Shown: positions 53,868 through 63,409, counted from the stretch's first letter. The stretch is DNA of 64,000 nt from Sedimentibacter saalensis (GCF_007830175.1 NZ_VLKH01000011.1:88198-152197); one strand, 5' to 3'. Made by a program: numbers and translations. Notes: a model not told the origin generated them from the letters alone.

Positions 53868-55529
53868 ATGAAAAAAAATGTAACGACAAAAAAATCTTTA
53901 TTAGCTTTAATGTTAGCACTAATGCTAATTTTTACAGCTTGCAGCAGCGGCGAGGCAACTGACAAAACTGTTAATTCAGCTGCAGGAAACGAAACTTCAA
54001 ATGAAAGCAGTGCTTCATCAGATATTCTTTATATTGGCATGACTAATGCACCGGCTAGTTTCAACGTAATAAATACAGCTGATATTGCAGGCAGATGGGT
54101 GCAAAGATTCATGTATGATTCGCTTTTGACAATGCCTACAACAACTACATTTGAACCCGGACTTGCAGACAGCTTTGAAACAGAAGATGATCAAAATTTC
54201 ACCATCAAATTGAACGAGAAGGCAGTTTGGAGCGATGGCACACCAGTTACTGCTGATGATGTAGTATTTACATTGAACTATATAGCAAATCCTGAGGTTG
54301 AAACAGCAAGAGGGACAAACATTGCTATGCTGGAAGGTACAACTGCAGCCGGAAAGCTAGAGGAAGGCTTGACAGAAATACCTGATTTAGTGGCAGTTGA
54401 TGATAAAACAGTGACACTTAAAACTAAGAATCCAGTTGATCCGGCGTACATTAAGGAATTTTTAGGCTTTGAATTAATGATGCTGCCAAAACACATAGTG
54501 GAAAGTATTCCGGCAAAAGAATATGGAAATTCAGATGCCTGTAATAATCCTACTGTAACAAGCGGGCCATATACATTTGTTCAATATCAAAACGGTTCTT
54601 ATGTAGAACTTGCAGCAAACCCTGATTATTACAAGGGAGAACCTGAATTGAAAAAAGTATTTATAAAAATCATGAACGGTACAAACCTTGTTACGGAGTT
54701 CCAATCAGGAGGAATTCACATGGCAGCCGGTGGCGGTATTGGTGTGGTGCCTGTTCAGGACTTGGATATATTGCGTAATGATCCAAACATTCAGGTTGAT
54801 GCAAATCCTGGATTTAACTCTCAGTTTATGTTGATAAACAATACAAAATATAATCAAAAATTACGTCAGGCACTAGCTTATGGAATAAATCGCCAGCTTA
54901 TTGTAGACAACCTGTTAAAAGGGGAAGGTGAAGTGCTTTCCAGTGTTTATGCATTAGCAAGCCCATATATGAATGAAGACTTAAAGCCAATTGAATACAA
55001 TCCTGAAAAGGCAAAGGAGCTGCTTGCAGAATCCGGATTCGATACATCTCAGGAAATCAAATTAATAGTACCTATAGGAAATAAGGTGCGTGAACAATCA
55101 GCAAACTTGATTGAACAAGACTTAGAAGCCATAGGTCTTAAAGTTACTCAAACAACACTTGATTTCCCGACAGTTATGGCAACGGTAAAAACTCATGACT
55201 TTGACATGTGTCTTATGGGCTTTGGATATACTGTAGAACCTGATATGTCAACTTATTATGCATCTACTGGTTCTATGAATTTTGGTCAAATTAATGATGC
55301 ACATTTAGATGAACTCATAGAAAAAGGAACTTCCTTGACAAGCTTTGAAGAACGTAAAGCTGTTTATGACGAATTTCAGCAATATATGCAGGACAACACA
55401 TTTATTTTAGGATTGTATTCTGATTACCAGATTGCTGCAAAAAATAAAATTTTAAACGGTGGAATTACATCATATTGGTCAGGATCCCTTGCTGATATTC
55501 AAAACTGGAATTTAAACGGAGCTCAGTAA
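53868..55529 (+). CDS. Peptide ABC transporter substrate-binding lipoprotein
   Basis: Family-5 solute-binding protein (553 residues) with lipobox FTAC (Cys about 25) anchoring it outside the membrane. A Ser/Asn-rich linker (about 26-50) leads into the binding fold; WSDGTPVTADDVVFTLNY is the family signature. Substrate may be an oligopeptide or other amino compound. A hairpin after the gene may raise its share of the operon message. GGAGG precedes the ATG. Confidence 0.94.
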   Translation: MKKNVTTKKSLLALMLALMLIFTACSSGEATDKTVNSAAGNETSNESSASSDILYIGMTNAPASFNVINTADIAGRWVQRFMYDSLLTMPTTTTFEPGLADSFETEDDQNFTIKLNEKAVWSDGTPVTADDVVFTLNYIANPEVETARGTNIAMLEGTTAAGKLEEGLTEIPDLVAVDDKTVTLKTKNPVDPAYIKEFLGFELMMLPKHIVESIPAKEYGNSDACNNPTVTSGPYTFVQYQNGSYVELAANPDYYKGEPELKKVFIKIMNGTNLVTEFQSGGIHMAAGGGIGVVPVQDLDILRNDPNIQVDANPGFNSQFMLINNTKYNQKLRQALAYGINRQLIVDNLLKGEGEVLSSVYALASPYMNEDLKPIEYNPEKAKELLAESGFDTSQEIKLIVPIGNKVREQSANLIEQDLEAIGLKVTQTTLDFPTVMATVKTHDFDMCLMGFGYTVEPDMSTYYASTGSMNFGQINDAHLDELIEKGTSLTSFEERKAVYDEFQQYMQDNTFILGLYSDYQIAAKNKILNGGITSYWSGSLADIQNWNLNGAQ

Positions 55530-55542
55530 TCGGTAAATATTC

Positions 55543-55570
55543 AGAAACAGGGAGATATCTCTCTGTTTCT
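55543..55570 (+). repeat. Intercistronic hairpin after the binding-protein gene
   Basis: A 28-nt nearly perfect inverted repeat (halves 55543-55556 and 55557-55570, one G.T pair) has no T run. It probably protects the upstream message or partly stops transcription before dppD. Confidence 0.6.
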
Positions 55571-55639
55571 TAATTAATGAAAACAGATAACATATTGGTT
55601 ATTCAAGGTTAAGAAATGAAATAAATTGAGGTGAGATAA

Positions 55640-56695
55640 ATGGAAGAAAGCAAAATTTTAGAAGTTAAAGATTTAGCAATTTCTTTTAAAACATTTGAAG
55701 GTGAAGTCAGTGCGGTAAGAGGCGTAACCTTTGATTTGCATAAAGGGGAAACATTAGCTATTGTCGGTGAATCGGGTTCAGGCAAATCTGTATCTACTAA
55801 AGCAATAAATAGAATTTTACCAAAGAAGAACACATTTATTAAAAGCGGTGAAATTATTTTTGAAGATAAAGACTTATTGAAAATTTCTGAAAAAGAAATG
55901 CAGGGAATTCGTGGAAAAGATATTGCAATGATATTTCAGGATCCTATGACTTCATTGAATCCAACAATGAAAATAGGCAGACAAATTGCTGAATCTATAA
56001 TTGTTCATCAACATGAAAATAAAGAGAATGCAATAAAACGTGCTGTGGAGCTTTTGGATATGGTAGGTATCAAAAATCCTGAAAAAAGCAGCAATTTGTA
56101 TCCGCATCAATTTTCAGGCGGAATGAGACAAAGAGTTATGATAGCTATGGCATTGGCATGTCATCCAAAAATAATCATAGCAGATGAACCTACTACAGCA
56201 TTAGATGTTACAATACAGGCGCAGATACTGGATTTAATGAATGAACTTAAAGATAAATTAAACACTTCCATATTGTTTATCACTCATGATTTAGGGGTAG
56301 TAGCACAGATGGCAGACCGTGTGGCTGTAATGTATGCAGGAAAAATCGTAGAAATAGGCACTGTTGATGAAATATTTTACAATCCTCAACACCCATATAC
56401 ATGGGGGTTGTTAGCTTCAATGCCATCAGCTGATATAGAAGGTCATGATTTGTATAATATCAATGGTTCTCCGCCTAATTTGCTCTGTGTTCCTAAGGGT
56501 GATCCGTTTGCTCCAAGAAATGAATATGCTTTAGAAATTGATTTTGAAGAAGAACCCGAAATGTTTAAAGTTTCAGATACACATTATGCTGCTACATGGC
56601 TCCTTCACCCCAATGCACCAAAAGTTACTCCACCAATAGAAGTAATGAGAAGAAGAGAAAAATTTCTTAATCTTAAAATGAAGGAGGTTATCTGA
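55640..56695 (+). CDS. Peptide ABC transporter ATPase (DppD-like)
   Basis: ATP-binding subunit (351 residues). Walker A GESGSGKSVST (about 40), signature SGGMRQRVMIAMALAC, Walker B IIIADEPTTALDV, and the C-terminal oligopeptide-transporter extension (about 260-330) of the DppD/OppD class. That tail often holds a [4Fe-4S] cysteine set, but only Cys286 is evident here. The next gene starts 1 nt after its stop. Confidence 0.94.
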   Translation: MEESKILEVKDLAISFKTFEGEVSAVRGVTFDLHKGETLAIVGESGSGKSVSTKAINRILPKKNTFIKSGEIIFEDKDLLKISEKEMQGIRGKDIAMIFQDPMTSLNPTMKIGRQIAESIIVHQHENKENAIKRAVELLDMVGIKNPEKSSNLYPHQFSGGMRQRVMIAMALACHPKIIIADEPTTALDVTIQAQILDLMNELKDKLNTSILFITHDLGVVAQMADRVAVMYAGKIVEIGTVDEIFYNPQHPYTWGLLASMPSADIEGHDLYNINGSPPNLLCVPKGDPFAPRNEYALEIDFEEEPEMFKVSDTHYAATWLLHPNAPKVTPPIEVMRRREKFLNLKMKEVI

Positions 56696-56696
56696 T

Positions 56697-57656
56697 ATGG
56701 GATTAGTACAAAACAAAAATGTAATATTAAGTGTCCGCAACCTTAATCAATATTATAATGAAGGAAAGAAAAATGAAGTACGAGCAATAAATAATATTTC
56801 TTTTGATATATATAAAGGAGAGACACTTGGATTAGTTGGAGAATCTGGCAGCGGTAAGTCAACTACTGGAAGGGCAATTTTAAAGCTCAGCGATATTACA
56901 TCGGGAAGTATTATATTTGATGGTAAAGATATAACAAAGATAGACGGCAGAAAAGAAACTCTTAAGTTCAGAAAATCAATGCAGATGATCTTTCAAGACC
57001 CATACGCCTCACTTAATCCCAAGATATCAGTAATGGATATTATTGGGGGTGCCCTGGATGTTCATAAAATGACTAATTCAAGAAAAGAGAGAACAGAAAG
57101 AGTTTATGAGCTATTGGAGGTTGTAGGATTAAGCAAAGACTATGCTTTTCGCTATCCTAAAGAATTTTCAGGGGGTCAGTGCCAGCGTGTTGGCATTGCA
57201 AGAGCCCTTGCTGTAAAGCCTGATTTTATCATTGCCGATGAAGCAATTTCAGCACTGGATGTTTCAATTCAGGCACAGGTTGTAAATTTGTTGAAAAGCC
57301 TGAAAAAAAGCAGAGACTTGACGTATTTATTCATTGCTCATGATTTGTCAATGGTAAAATATATAAGTGACAGAATAGCAGTTATGAATGCCGGAAGAAT
57401 ATTGGAATTGGCGCCATCTGATGAATTATACCGCATGCCTCTGCACCCTTATACAGAATCTTTGCTGTCAGCAATGCCTACTCCATATCCAGACGATGAA
57501 CGCAGCAGACATAGAATATACTACGATAAAAAGTATCATACTTATGATGATGAAACAAAAGTTAAACTAAATCAAATAGCACCCGGACATTATGTTTATT
57601 GTCATGAAGATGAAATTAAACACTATGTTAAAAAATATAAGCAGCTGAATAAATAG
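56697..57656 (+). CDS. Peptide ABC transporter ATPase (DppF-like)
   Basis: Second ATP-binding subunit (319 residues): Walker A GESGSGKSTTGRAIL, signature SGGQCQRVGIARALAV, Walker B FIIADEAISALDVS. The usual Walker B Glu-Pro is Glu-Ala here (DEAIS), seen in other DppF/OppF proteins. AAGGAGG sits in the end of dppD. It is the last gene of the operon. Confidence 0.94.
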   Translation: MGLVQNKNVILSVRNLNQYYNEGKKNEVRAINNISFDIYKGETLGLVGESGSGKSTTGRAILKLSDITSGSIIFDGKDITKIDGRKETLKFRKSMQMIFQDPYASLNPKISVMDIIGGALDVHKMTNSRKERTERVYELLEVVGLSKDYAFRYPKEFSGGQCQRVGIARALAVKPDFIIADEAISALDVSIQAQVVNLLKSLKKSRDLTYLFIAHDLSMVKYISDRIAVMNAGRILELAPSDELYRMPLHPYTESLLSAMPTPYPDDERSRHRIYYDKKYHTYDDETKVKLNQIAPGHYVYCHEDEIKHYVKKYKQLNK

Positions 57657-57680
57657 TAATTAATAATATTTCAATAAATC

Positions 57681-57709
57681 TTGACACACATATTATAATG
57701 ATATATACT
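57681..57709 (+). promoter_or_regulatory. Promoter of the aminotransferase gene
   Basis: TTGACA (57681-57686) and TATACT (57704-57709) are 17 bp apart; transcription would start near 57716. Confidence 0.75.
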
Positions 57710-57726
57710 TCATACAAATATTTTCA

Positions 57727-57770
57727 GAGAGCTTACAACTCTCATCTCAGCTGAGATGGGAGCTTTTTTA
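57727..57770 (+). promoter_or_regulatory. Compact attenuator/terminator in the aminotransferase leader
   Basis: A small hairpin GAGAG/CTCTC (57727-57731 with 57739-57743) overlaps the left arm of a strong terminator. The terminator stem is 57739-57748 with 57753-57762, loop AGCT, followed by six T. The two cannot form together, so the arrangement is switch-like, starting only about 11 nt from the predicted start of transcription. It can also end read-through from the peptide transporter operon. Confidence 0.6.
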
Positions 57771-57857
57771 CATAGTAAGTTCCTTCCCGTATTAATATTA
57801 AACGAGGAAAAATGGTATTGTTTTCGAATATATCTATTTTATAATATGGAGGTTTAT

Positions 57858-58931
57858 ATGCATAAGAAATTATTTATTCCGGGACCAATTGAAGTTAGTG
57901 AAGACGTTCTTCAAAAAATGTCCACACCCATGATTGGACACAGAAGCAAGGATGCTTCAAAGCTTCAGAAAGACATATCCGATAAATTGAAGAAACTTTT
58001 TTACACCGAAAATGAAGTATTGCTTTCTACATCTTCAGGCAGCGGATTAATGGAAGGGGCAGTAAGATGCTGTACTAAAAAAAGAGCAGCTGTGTTTTCA
58101 ATTGGTTCATTTGGAGACAGATGGCATGAGATGGCAATTTCAAACGGTATAGAAGCAGATTTGTTCAAGTCTGAACCGGGAAGTGTTACTACACCAGAAA
58201 TGGTTGAAGAAGCGCTGTCTACAGGAAATTATGACTTGATTACAATAACTCACAATGAAACATCAACAGGCGTTATGAATCCCGTAGAGGAAATAAGCAA
58301 TGTTGTACGAAAATATCCGGACGTAATATTTTGCCTTGATACAGTTAGCTCTGCAGGAGGGACAAAAATAGAGGTTGACAAACTTGGAGTAGACATATGC
58401 ATAACGTCATCTCAAAAAGCGCTTGGTCTTCCTCCGGGACTTGCAATATGCACAATTTCAGAACGTGCTGTTGAAAAAGCTAGAACAGTGAAAAACAGAG
58501 GATTTTATTTTGACCTTGTCCAGCTTTATGATACGGTTAAAGACAAGGACTACCAGTATCCTTCAACACCAAATCTCTCAGCAATGTTCGCCCTGGACTA
58601 CCAGCTTAACAGGATTATGGAGGAAGGGCTAGAAAACAGATTTAATAGACATCTTGAAATGGCAGAATACACAAGAGCCTGGGCTAAGAAAAACTTTGAA
58701 CTTTTCCCTGAGGAACAATATGCATCAGTAACTCTCACCACTGTTAAGAACACCAGAGGTATCAGCGTGAAGGATCTTAATGCTGAGCTTGGTAAAAGAG
58801 GTTATGCAATATCCAACGGTTACGGAAATCTTAAGGAAAAAACATTCAGAATTGCACACATGGCTGATTTGACATTAAACGACGTTAAAGAGCTTCTTGC
58901 AGCAATTGATGATATATTATCCATTTCTTGA
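57858..58931 (+). CDS. Class V aminotransferase (alanine-glyoxylate/serine-pyruvate type)
   Basis: PLP-dependent aminotransferase (357 residues) of the alanine-glyoxylate/serine-glyoxylate group. KKLFIPGPIEVSEDVL is the family start, and SSQKALGLPPGLA holds the PLP lysine (Lys187); ITHNETSTGVMNPVEEI contributes to the cofactor pocket. Related enzymes use serine or alanine with pyruvate or glyoxylate; the reaction here is open. The open frame extends to 57756 into the terminator, but GGAGG 6 nt before the ATG at 57858 fixes the start. Confidence 0.9.
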   Translation: MHKKLFIPGPIEVSEDVLQKMSTPMIGHRSKDASKLQKDISDKLKKLFYTENEVLLSTSSGSGLMEGAVRCCTKKRAAVFSIGSFGDRWHEMAISNGIEADLFKSEPGSVTTPEMVEEALSTGNYDLITITHNETSTGVMNPVEEISNVVRKYPDVIFCLDTVSSAGGTKIEVDKLGVDICITSSQKALGLPPGLAICTISERAVEKARTVKNRGFYFDLVQLYDTVKDKDYQYPSTPNLSAMFALDYQLNRIMEEGLENRFNRHLEMAEYTRAWAKKNFELFPEEQYASVTLTTVKNTRGISVKDLNAELGKRGYAISNGYGNLKEKTFRIAHMADLTLNDVKELLAAIDDILSIS

Positions 58932-58956
58932 CGAAAAGCGTTTTTTGGAGTAATAT
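58928..58956 (+). promoter_or_regulatory. Candidate internal promoter before birA
   Basis: TTGACG (58928-58933), overlapping the aminotransferase stop, and TAATAT (58951-58956) are 17 bp apart. The -10 box is weak. Confidence 0.35.
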
Positions 58957-58980
58957 ATTCAGGGAGAATGGGAGATTTTA

Positions 58981-59793
58981 ATGTACGATTTAAACAGTGT
59001 TAACAGCTACTTGAATACAAAAATAATTGGTCAGACTATTATTCAATATGATAGTCTGGCATCAACTTATGCCAAGGCAAAAAATATTTTCAACACATGC
59101 CCTGACGGGACTGTTGTGCTGTCTGAAAACCAGTCGAAATGCACCCTTAGATTCGGCAACGAATGGATATGCCAGGAAGACAAAAATATTTATCTGAGTA
59201 TAATTTTGAAGCCTTCTGGAAAAAATCTCATAACATCCAAGTTTGATATTGTTGGATGTTCATCTGTCTTAGAAGGTGTTGCAGAAACATGCGGTTTACA
59301 ATGCAAAATTAAATGGCCCAATGACATATTGGTAAGGGACATGAAAATTGCCTCCATATGCTGCGATTTTGCAGGAAAATCAAGTGAACCCACAGGAATA
59401 ATTATTTCCATGTGCATAAATGCAAACTTGGACATGAGTGAAACAGATAAAATAAATGAAGAAACAAAAAAATCAACAACATCTATAAAAATAGAAACAG
59501 GCACAGATGTTCACAGAGAAATGCTTATTGGGAAAATACTGAACAATGTTGAAAGACATTACGATGAATTTTTAAGCATGGGCACTGTGGGTATGGCCGT
59601 CAATTCATGCATCATCAATTCAGCAATTGTAAACAGAAATATTAAGACTGTAAAGCGAGGAAAAAAATCCGTGAGAAATGTATATGCCAAAAACATAGAC
59701 GACGATGGATGCCTTGTGGTTGATGATGAAAAAGGAAATGAAGAAATACTGAGTCCAGGAGAAACCATTATAATATATGAAAGAAATGCTTAA
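58981..59793 (+). CDS. birA: Biotin--[acetyl-CoA-carboxylase] ligase-like protein, divergent
   Basis: Class I biotin protein ligase-like protein (270 residues) without the DNA-binding domain. KWPNDIL is conserved, as are the following Lys in KIASIC and the C-terminal SH3-like barrel (about 225-270, GCLVVDDEKGNEEILSPGE). The biotinyl-AMP loop, normally GRGRxGRxW, reads CTLRFGNEW (residues 54-62): only one Arg, a Gly and the Trp remain. The usual STN motif is STY. Activity may be altered or the substrate different. It overlaps dusB by 17 bp. GGGAG precedes the ATG. Confidence 0.8.
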   Translation: MYDLNSVNSYLNTKIIGQTIIQYDSLASTYAKAKNIFNTCPDGTVVLSENQSKCTLRFGNEWICQEDKNIYLSIILKPSGKNLITSKFDIVGCSSVLEGVAETCGLQCKIKWPNDILVRDMKIASICCDFAGKSSEPTGIIISMCINANLDMSETDKINEETKKSTTSIKIETGTDVHREMLIGKILNNVERHYDEFLSMGTVGMAVNSCIINSAIVNRNIKTVKRGKKSVRNVYAKNIDDDGCLVVDDEKGNEEILSPGETIIIYERNA

Positions 59794-60760
59794 AGTCGGC
59801 AACATCCAATTGAATACAAATGTATTGCTGGCTCCTATGGCGGGAGTTACAGACATTACTTACAGAACCATATGCAAGGAAATGGGAGCCGGACTTGTGT
59901 ATACAGAAATGGTCAGTGCCAAGGGACTGTACTACAAGGACATAAAAACTGCGCAGCTGATGAAAATAAACCAGAAAAACAGGCCTGTCTCACTTCAGAT
60001 ATTCGGAAGTGATGCGGACATAATGGCATATGTAGTGGAAAACTACATAAACCAGAGAGATGACATAGACATTGTTGACATCAACATGGGCTGCCCTGCA
60101 CCAAAAATAGTAAAAAATGGTGACGGCAGTGCGCTTATGAAAAACCCATCATTAGCGGGAGAGATTATAAACAAGGTCAAGAAATCTTCTACAAAGCCTG
60201 TGACAGTTAAAATAAGGGCTGGGTGGGATTCAAAAAACATCAATGCAGTAGAGTTTGCAAAAGTTTTGGAATATAACGGAGCAGACATGATTGCTGTGCA
60301 TGGCAGAACAAGAGAGCAGTTTTATACCGGAAAGGCAGATTACAGCATTATTAAGGAAGTTAAAGAAAGCATAGATATACCCGTCGTAGGCAATGGTGAC
60401 ATTTATTCTCCCCAGGATGCTTTGAAGATGATTTCCGAAACTGATTGCGACGCTGTTATGATAGGAAGAGGAATCTTGGGCAATCCATGGCTCATAATGA
60501 ATACGGCAAAAGCTCTTTTGGGAAATTTCGATTTCTATGAACCGTCATTGACTAAAAGAATAGAAATGATCAAAAGACATGCTTCCATGCTGGTAAGTGA
60601 ACTGGACGAGAAAATAGCAATACTCGAAATGCGTAAATTTGCTGCCTGGTATATGAAAGGAATGAAAAATTCCTCGGAGACCAGAGCCAGCATAAACAAA
60701 ATAACAAATGCAGAAGATTTGTATAATGTTTTAAACAAATATTTAGAAACAATTGATTAA
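59777..60760 (+). CDS. dusB: tRNA-dihydrouridine synthase
   Basis: FMN enzyme (327 residues) reducing uridines in the tRNA D-loop. LLAPMAGVTDITYR starts the barrel; NMGCPAPKIVKNGDGSALM holds the catalytic Cys; IRAGWDS and VHGRTREQFYTGKADY are typical of DusB. The start overlaps the end of birA by 17 bp; a second ATG 9 bp later is also possible. The order dusB near lysS just before an rRNA operon recalls Bacillus subtilis (yacF-lysS-rrn). Confidence 0.94.
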   Translation: MKEMLKVGNIQLNTNVLLAPMAGVTDITYRTICKEMGAGLVYTEMVSAKGLYYKDIKTAQLMKINQKNRPVSLQIFGSDADIMAYVVENYINQRDDIDIVDINMGCPAPKIVKNGDGSALMKNPSLAGEIINKVKKSSTKPVTVKIRAGWDSKNINAVEFAKVLEYNGADMIAVHGRTREQFYTGKADYSIIKEVKESIDIPVVGNGDIYSPQDALKMISETDCDAVMIGRGILGNPWLIMNTAKALLGNFDFYEPSLTKRIEMIKRHASMLVSELDEKIAILEMRKFAAWYMKGMKNSSETRASINKITNAEDLYNVLNKYLETID

Positions 60761-60781
60761 TACAATAATTTAACAAATATC

Positions 60782-60810
60782 TTGACATTGTTAAGTTACT
60801 TGATTATAAT
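60782..60810 (+). promoter_or_regulatory. Consensus promoter P1 of greA-lysS
   Basis: TTGACA (60782-60787) and TATAAT (60805-60810), both perfect, with a 17-bp spacer. The leader would be about 150 nt. Confidence 0.8.
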
Positions 60811-60887
60811 GTTTAAATTAATTAGTAAAGAATTGTCATCGAATTATCATATTATATCAATTTCATAATAGAATGAATTATACATCT

Positions 60888-60916
60888 TTGAGCAAACAGA
60901 AAATAATATGTATAAT
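60888..60916 (+). promoter_or_regulatory. Second promoter P2 of greA-lysS
   Basis: TTGAGC (60888-60893) and TATAAT (60911-60916) are 17 bp apart, 50 bp before the greA start codon. Confidence 0.6.
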
Positions 60917-60965
60917 AAAATGCATTAATTTTGTAACAAGCAACATTATTAAAAGGAGCAATATT

Positions 60966-61436
60966 ATGAAGAATAATGAAACTTTGATTACAGCAGAGGG
61001 ATTGGAAGAATTAAAAAACGAGCTTGAAGATTTAAAGCTGGTAAAAAGAAAAGAAATTTCGGAAAAAATTAAGGTTGCCTTAGCTTTTGGGGATATAAGC
61101 GAAAATGCCGAATATGATGAAGCAAAAAATGAACAGGCAAACGTTGAAGCCCGAATTGCTAAGCTGGAGCAGATGATCAAAAGCGCCAAGGTAATAAAGG
61201 CAACAAAACAAAAAGGAATAGTAAGCATTGGTTCAAAGGTTCAAATAAAAGATCTTGAGTTTGATGAAACAATGGAATACACAATTGTGGGTTCCGCCGA
61301 AGCAGATCCTTTTAAGGGCAAAATTTCAAATGTTTCGCCTTTGGGGAAAGCCCTGCTGGAGAAAAAAATAGGTGATATAATCGAAGTTGCATCTCCGGCC
61401 GGCGACATGATAAAATATGAAATACTAACAGTTTAA
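60966..61436 (+). CDS. greA: Transcription elongation factor GreA
   Basis: GreA (156 residues) rescues backtracked RNA polymerase by stimulating transcript cleavage. The N-terminal coiled coil carries the acidic tip in [17 protein letters not shown], and the C-terminal FKBP-like domain ends [18 protein letters not shown]. The frame opens at 60873, but AAAAGGAG 6 nt before the ATG at 60966 and family length fix the start. lysS follows after 38 bp. Confidence 0.96.
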   Translation: MKNNETLITAEGLEELKNELEDLKLVKRKEISEKIKVALAFGDISENAEYDEAKNEQANVEARIAKLEQMIKSAKVIKATKQKGIVSIGSKVQIKDLEFDETMEYTIVGSAEADPFKGKISNVSPLGKALLEKKIGDIIEVASPAGDMIKYEILTV

Positions 61437-61474
61437 ATAAAAAACTTTAGCAAAAGATAAGGTGGTGTTAAAAA

Positions 61475-62950
61475 TTGAGTGAACAACAAAATTCAGGAGA
61501 TTTAAGGCAGGTAAGGGTTGGAAAGTTAAAGGATCTTATTGAAGCAGGAAGAGATCCATACAAGGTTTCTAAATATGAAGTAACATCCAATACAAAATAT
61601 ATTAAAGACAACTACGAAGAGATGGAAGGCAAACATGTTTCAATAGCCGGAAGAATAATGTCTAAAAGAGGTCAGGGAAAAGTAGGCTTCTATGATATCC
61701 AGGATCATATGGGAAGAATTCAGATGTTTGCTAAACAGGAGACCATAGGTGAAGAAGAGTATGACTGGCTGAAAACTTATGATATAGGAGACATCATAGG
61801 TGTTAAAGGCGAAGTTTTCAAAACTAAAATGGGTGAAATCTCCGTAAAAGCTGAAGAAATCAAGTTGTTGTCAAAATCCCTTCAGACTCTTCCTGAAAAG
61901 TTCCACGGACTTAAGGATACTGACTTAAGATACAGACAGAGGTATGTTGACTTAATAGTTAATCCTGAAATTAAAGATGTATTTTTAATGCGTAACAAAA
62001 TAATCAGAGGAATAAGAGAATACCTGGACGGGGAAGGATATTTGGAAGTTGAAACTCCAATCTTAAGCCCAATAGCAGGTGGTGCAAACGCAAGACCGTT
62101 CATAACTCATCATAACACTTTGGATATAGATATGTACATGCGTATTGCTAATGAGCTTTTCCTTAAAAGATTGGTTGTAGGTGGACTGGGTGACGGCGTT
62201 TATGAAATGGGCAAAATGTTCAGAAACGAAGGCATGGATGCAAACCACAATCCTGAATACACTGCAATAGAAATATACAAACCCTATGCTGACTTTAACG
62301 ACATGATGACCTTGACTGAAAATATAGTTGCATATGTTGCCATGAAAGCCAGAGGAACAACTAAATTAGAGTTCCAGGGCAAGGAAGTGGACTTCACTCC
62401 TCCTTGGAGAAGAGTAAAGATGCAGGATATGGTTAAGGAACATACAGGCATTGACTTTGACCTTATAAACACAGATGAAGAAGCAATTGAAATTGCAAAA
62501 CAAAAAGGATTGGAAATCAAACCTTTGATGACAAGAGGACATGTTATAAGCGAAATGTTCGAAGAGTTTTGCGAAGAACACCTTCAGCAGCCAACATTTG
62601 TTACTCATCACCCTGTTGAGATATCACCTCTTGCTAAGAGAAATGTTGAAGATCCAAGACTTACTGACAGATTTGAAGCTTTTGCCAACACATGGGAAAT
62701 TGCCAATGCATTTTCAGAGTTGAACGATCCTATAGATCAAAGAGAAAGATTTGAGGAACAGGTAAAACAAAAAGAAGCAGGCGACGACGAAGCCCACATG
62801 ATGGACAATGACTTCATCAATGCCATAGAAGTAGGCCTCCCTCCAACAGGAGGACTTGGAATAGGTGTTGACAGAGTCATAATGCTTATTACAGGACAGC
62901 CTACAATAAGGGATATCATATTGTTCCCGACAATGAAACCAATAGACTAA
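61475..62950 (+). CDS. lysS: Lysyl-tRNA synthetase (class II)
   Basis: Class II lysyl-tRNA synthetase (491 residues). An N-terminal OB-fold anticodon domain (about 55-165) precedes the catalytic domain, with motif 2 near [18 protein letters not shown] and motif 3 [16 protein letters not shown]. The start is a TTG with AAGGTGG upstream; the next in-frame Met lies inside the domain. It directly precedes the rRNA promoters. Confidence 0.96.
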   Translation: MSEQQNSGDLRQVRVGKLKDLIEAGRDPYKVSKYEVTSNTKYIKDNYEEMEGKHVSIAGRIMSKRGQGKVGFYDIQDHMGRIQMFAKQETIGEEEYDWLKTYDIGDIIGVKGEVFKTKMGEISVKAEEIKLLSKSLQTLPEKFHGLKDTDLRYRQRYVDLIVNPEIKDVFLMRNKIIRGIREYLDGEGYLEVETPILSPIAGGANARPFITHHNTLDIDMYMRIANELFLKRLVVGGLGDGVYEMGKMFRNEGMDANHNPEYTAIEIYKPYADFNDMMTLTENIVAYVAMKARGTTKLEFQGKEVDFTPPWRRVKMQDMVKEHTGIDFDLINTDEEAIEIAKQKGLEIKPLMTRGHVISEMFEEFCEEHLQQPTFVTHHPVEISPLAKRNVEDPRLTDRFEAFANTWEIANAFSELNDPIDQRERFEEQVKQKEAGDDEAHMMDNDFINAIEVGLPPTGGLGIGVDRVIMLITGQPTIRDIILFPTMKPID

Positions 62951-62980
62951 TAGTTTCATATAGCATATATAATAGAACTA

Positions 62981-63009
62981 AACAGAGCAGCATTGCTGCT
63001 CTGTTTTTA
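62981..63009 (+). terminator. Intrinsic terminator after lysS
   Basis: An 11-bp perfect stem AACAGAGCAGC (62981-62991) with 62995-63005, loop ATT, followed by T residues. Confidence 0.88.
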
Positions 63010-63057
63010 TGTTTCGTATTTTCCTGATATTTCAAGTAATCATATTGTTGTTTGGGG

Positions 63058-63086
63058 TTGACAAACATATATGGAAGTGGTAGAAT
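63058..63086 (+). promoter_or_regulatory. rRNA promoter P1
   Basis: TTGACA (63058-63063), 17 bp, TAGAAT (63081-63086). A 6-bp hairpin (GTTGTC 63093-63098 with GACAGC 63105-63110) stands at the expected 5' end of the transcript. Confidence 0.8.
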
Positions 63087-63127
63087 AACAAAGTTGTCTT
63101 AAGTGACAGCAAAGAAAAAATTGTCAG

Positions 63128-63156
63128 TTGACAATATGAATAAAATACTGTAGACT
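63128..63156 (+). promoter_or_regulatory. rRNA promoter P2
   Basis: TTGACA (63128-63133), 17 bp, TAGACT (63151-63156), 70 bp after P1. It has the weakest downstream hairpin of the five. Confidence 0.7.
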
Positions 63157-63211
63157 GAGCAAACTATCTTTCGAGTGCAAAATCAGGATTGAAAAAAAGA
63201 GAAAAAACATC

Positions 63212-63240
63212 TTGACAAGCAGCTGCTGAAATGATAGAAT
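63212..63240 (+). promoter_or_regulatory. rRNA promoter P3
   Basis: TTGACA (63212-63217), 17 bp, TAGAAT (63235-63240), 84 bp after P2. A GTTGC/GCAAC hairpin follows. Confidence 0.8.
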
Positions 63241-63295
63241 ATAAAAGTTGCTGGTGACGGCAACAAGTTGAAAATCAAATAAGTAAAAAAACTTC

Positions 63296-63324
63296 TTGAC
63301 AAAGAAAAGCTGATGTGGTAAACT
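63296..63324 (+). promoter_or_regulatory. rRNA promoter P4
   Basis: TTGACA (63296-63301), 17 bp, TAAACT (63319-63324), 84 bp after P3. An imperfect hairpin of GCTGTCTTC with GAAGCGGC follows. Confidence 0.8.
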
Positions 63325-63380
63325 ATCAAAGCTGTCTTCTCAGGAAGCGGCGAGTCAAGAAAAAAGAAATAAAAAAGTTC

Positions 63381-63409
63381 TTGACAAGTTAAAGCAAAAG
63401 TGATAAACT
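63381..63409 (+). promoter_or_regulatory. rRNA promoter P5 (proximal)
   Basis: TTGACA (63381-63386), 17 bp, TAAACT (63404-63409), 85 bp after P4. It is followed by a 6-bp hairpin GCTGTC (63416-63421) with GACAGC (63428-63433). The mature 16S begins about 250 bp further on. Confidence 0.82.

Noticed and set aside
57756..57857. N-terminal extension of the aminotransferase
   Set aside because: The upstream frame starts inside the terminator hairpin and is not conserved-looking; GGAGG before 57858 and the family start KKLFIPGP decide the start.
57716..57857. T-box or preQ1 riboswitch before the aminotransferase
   Set aside because: There is no T-box sequence (GGTGG-ACCGCG type) and the hairpin and loop do not match preQ1-I; only a generic attenuator call is justified.
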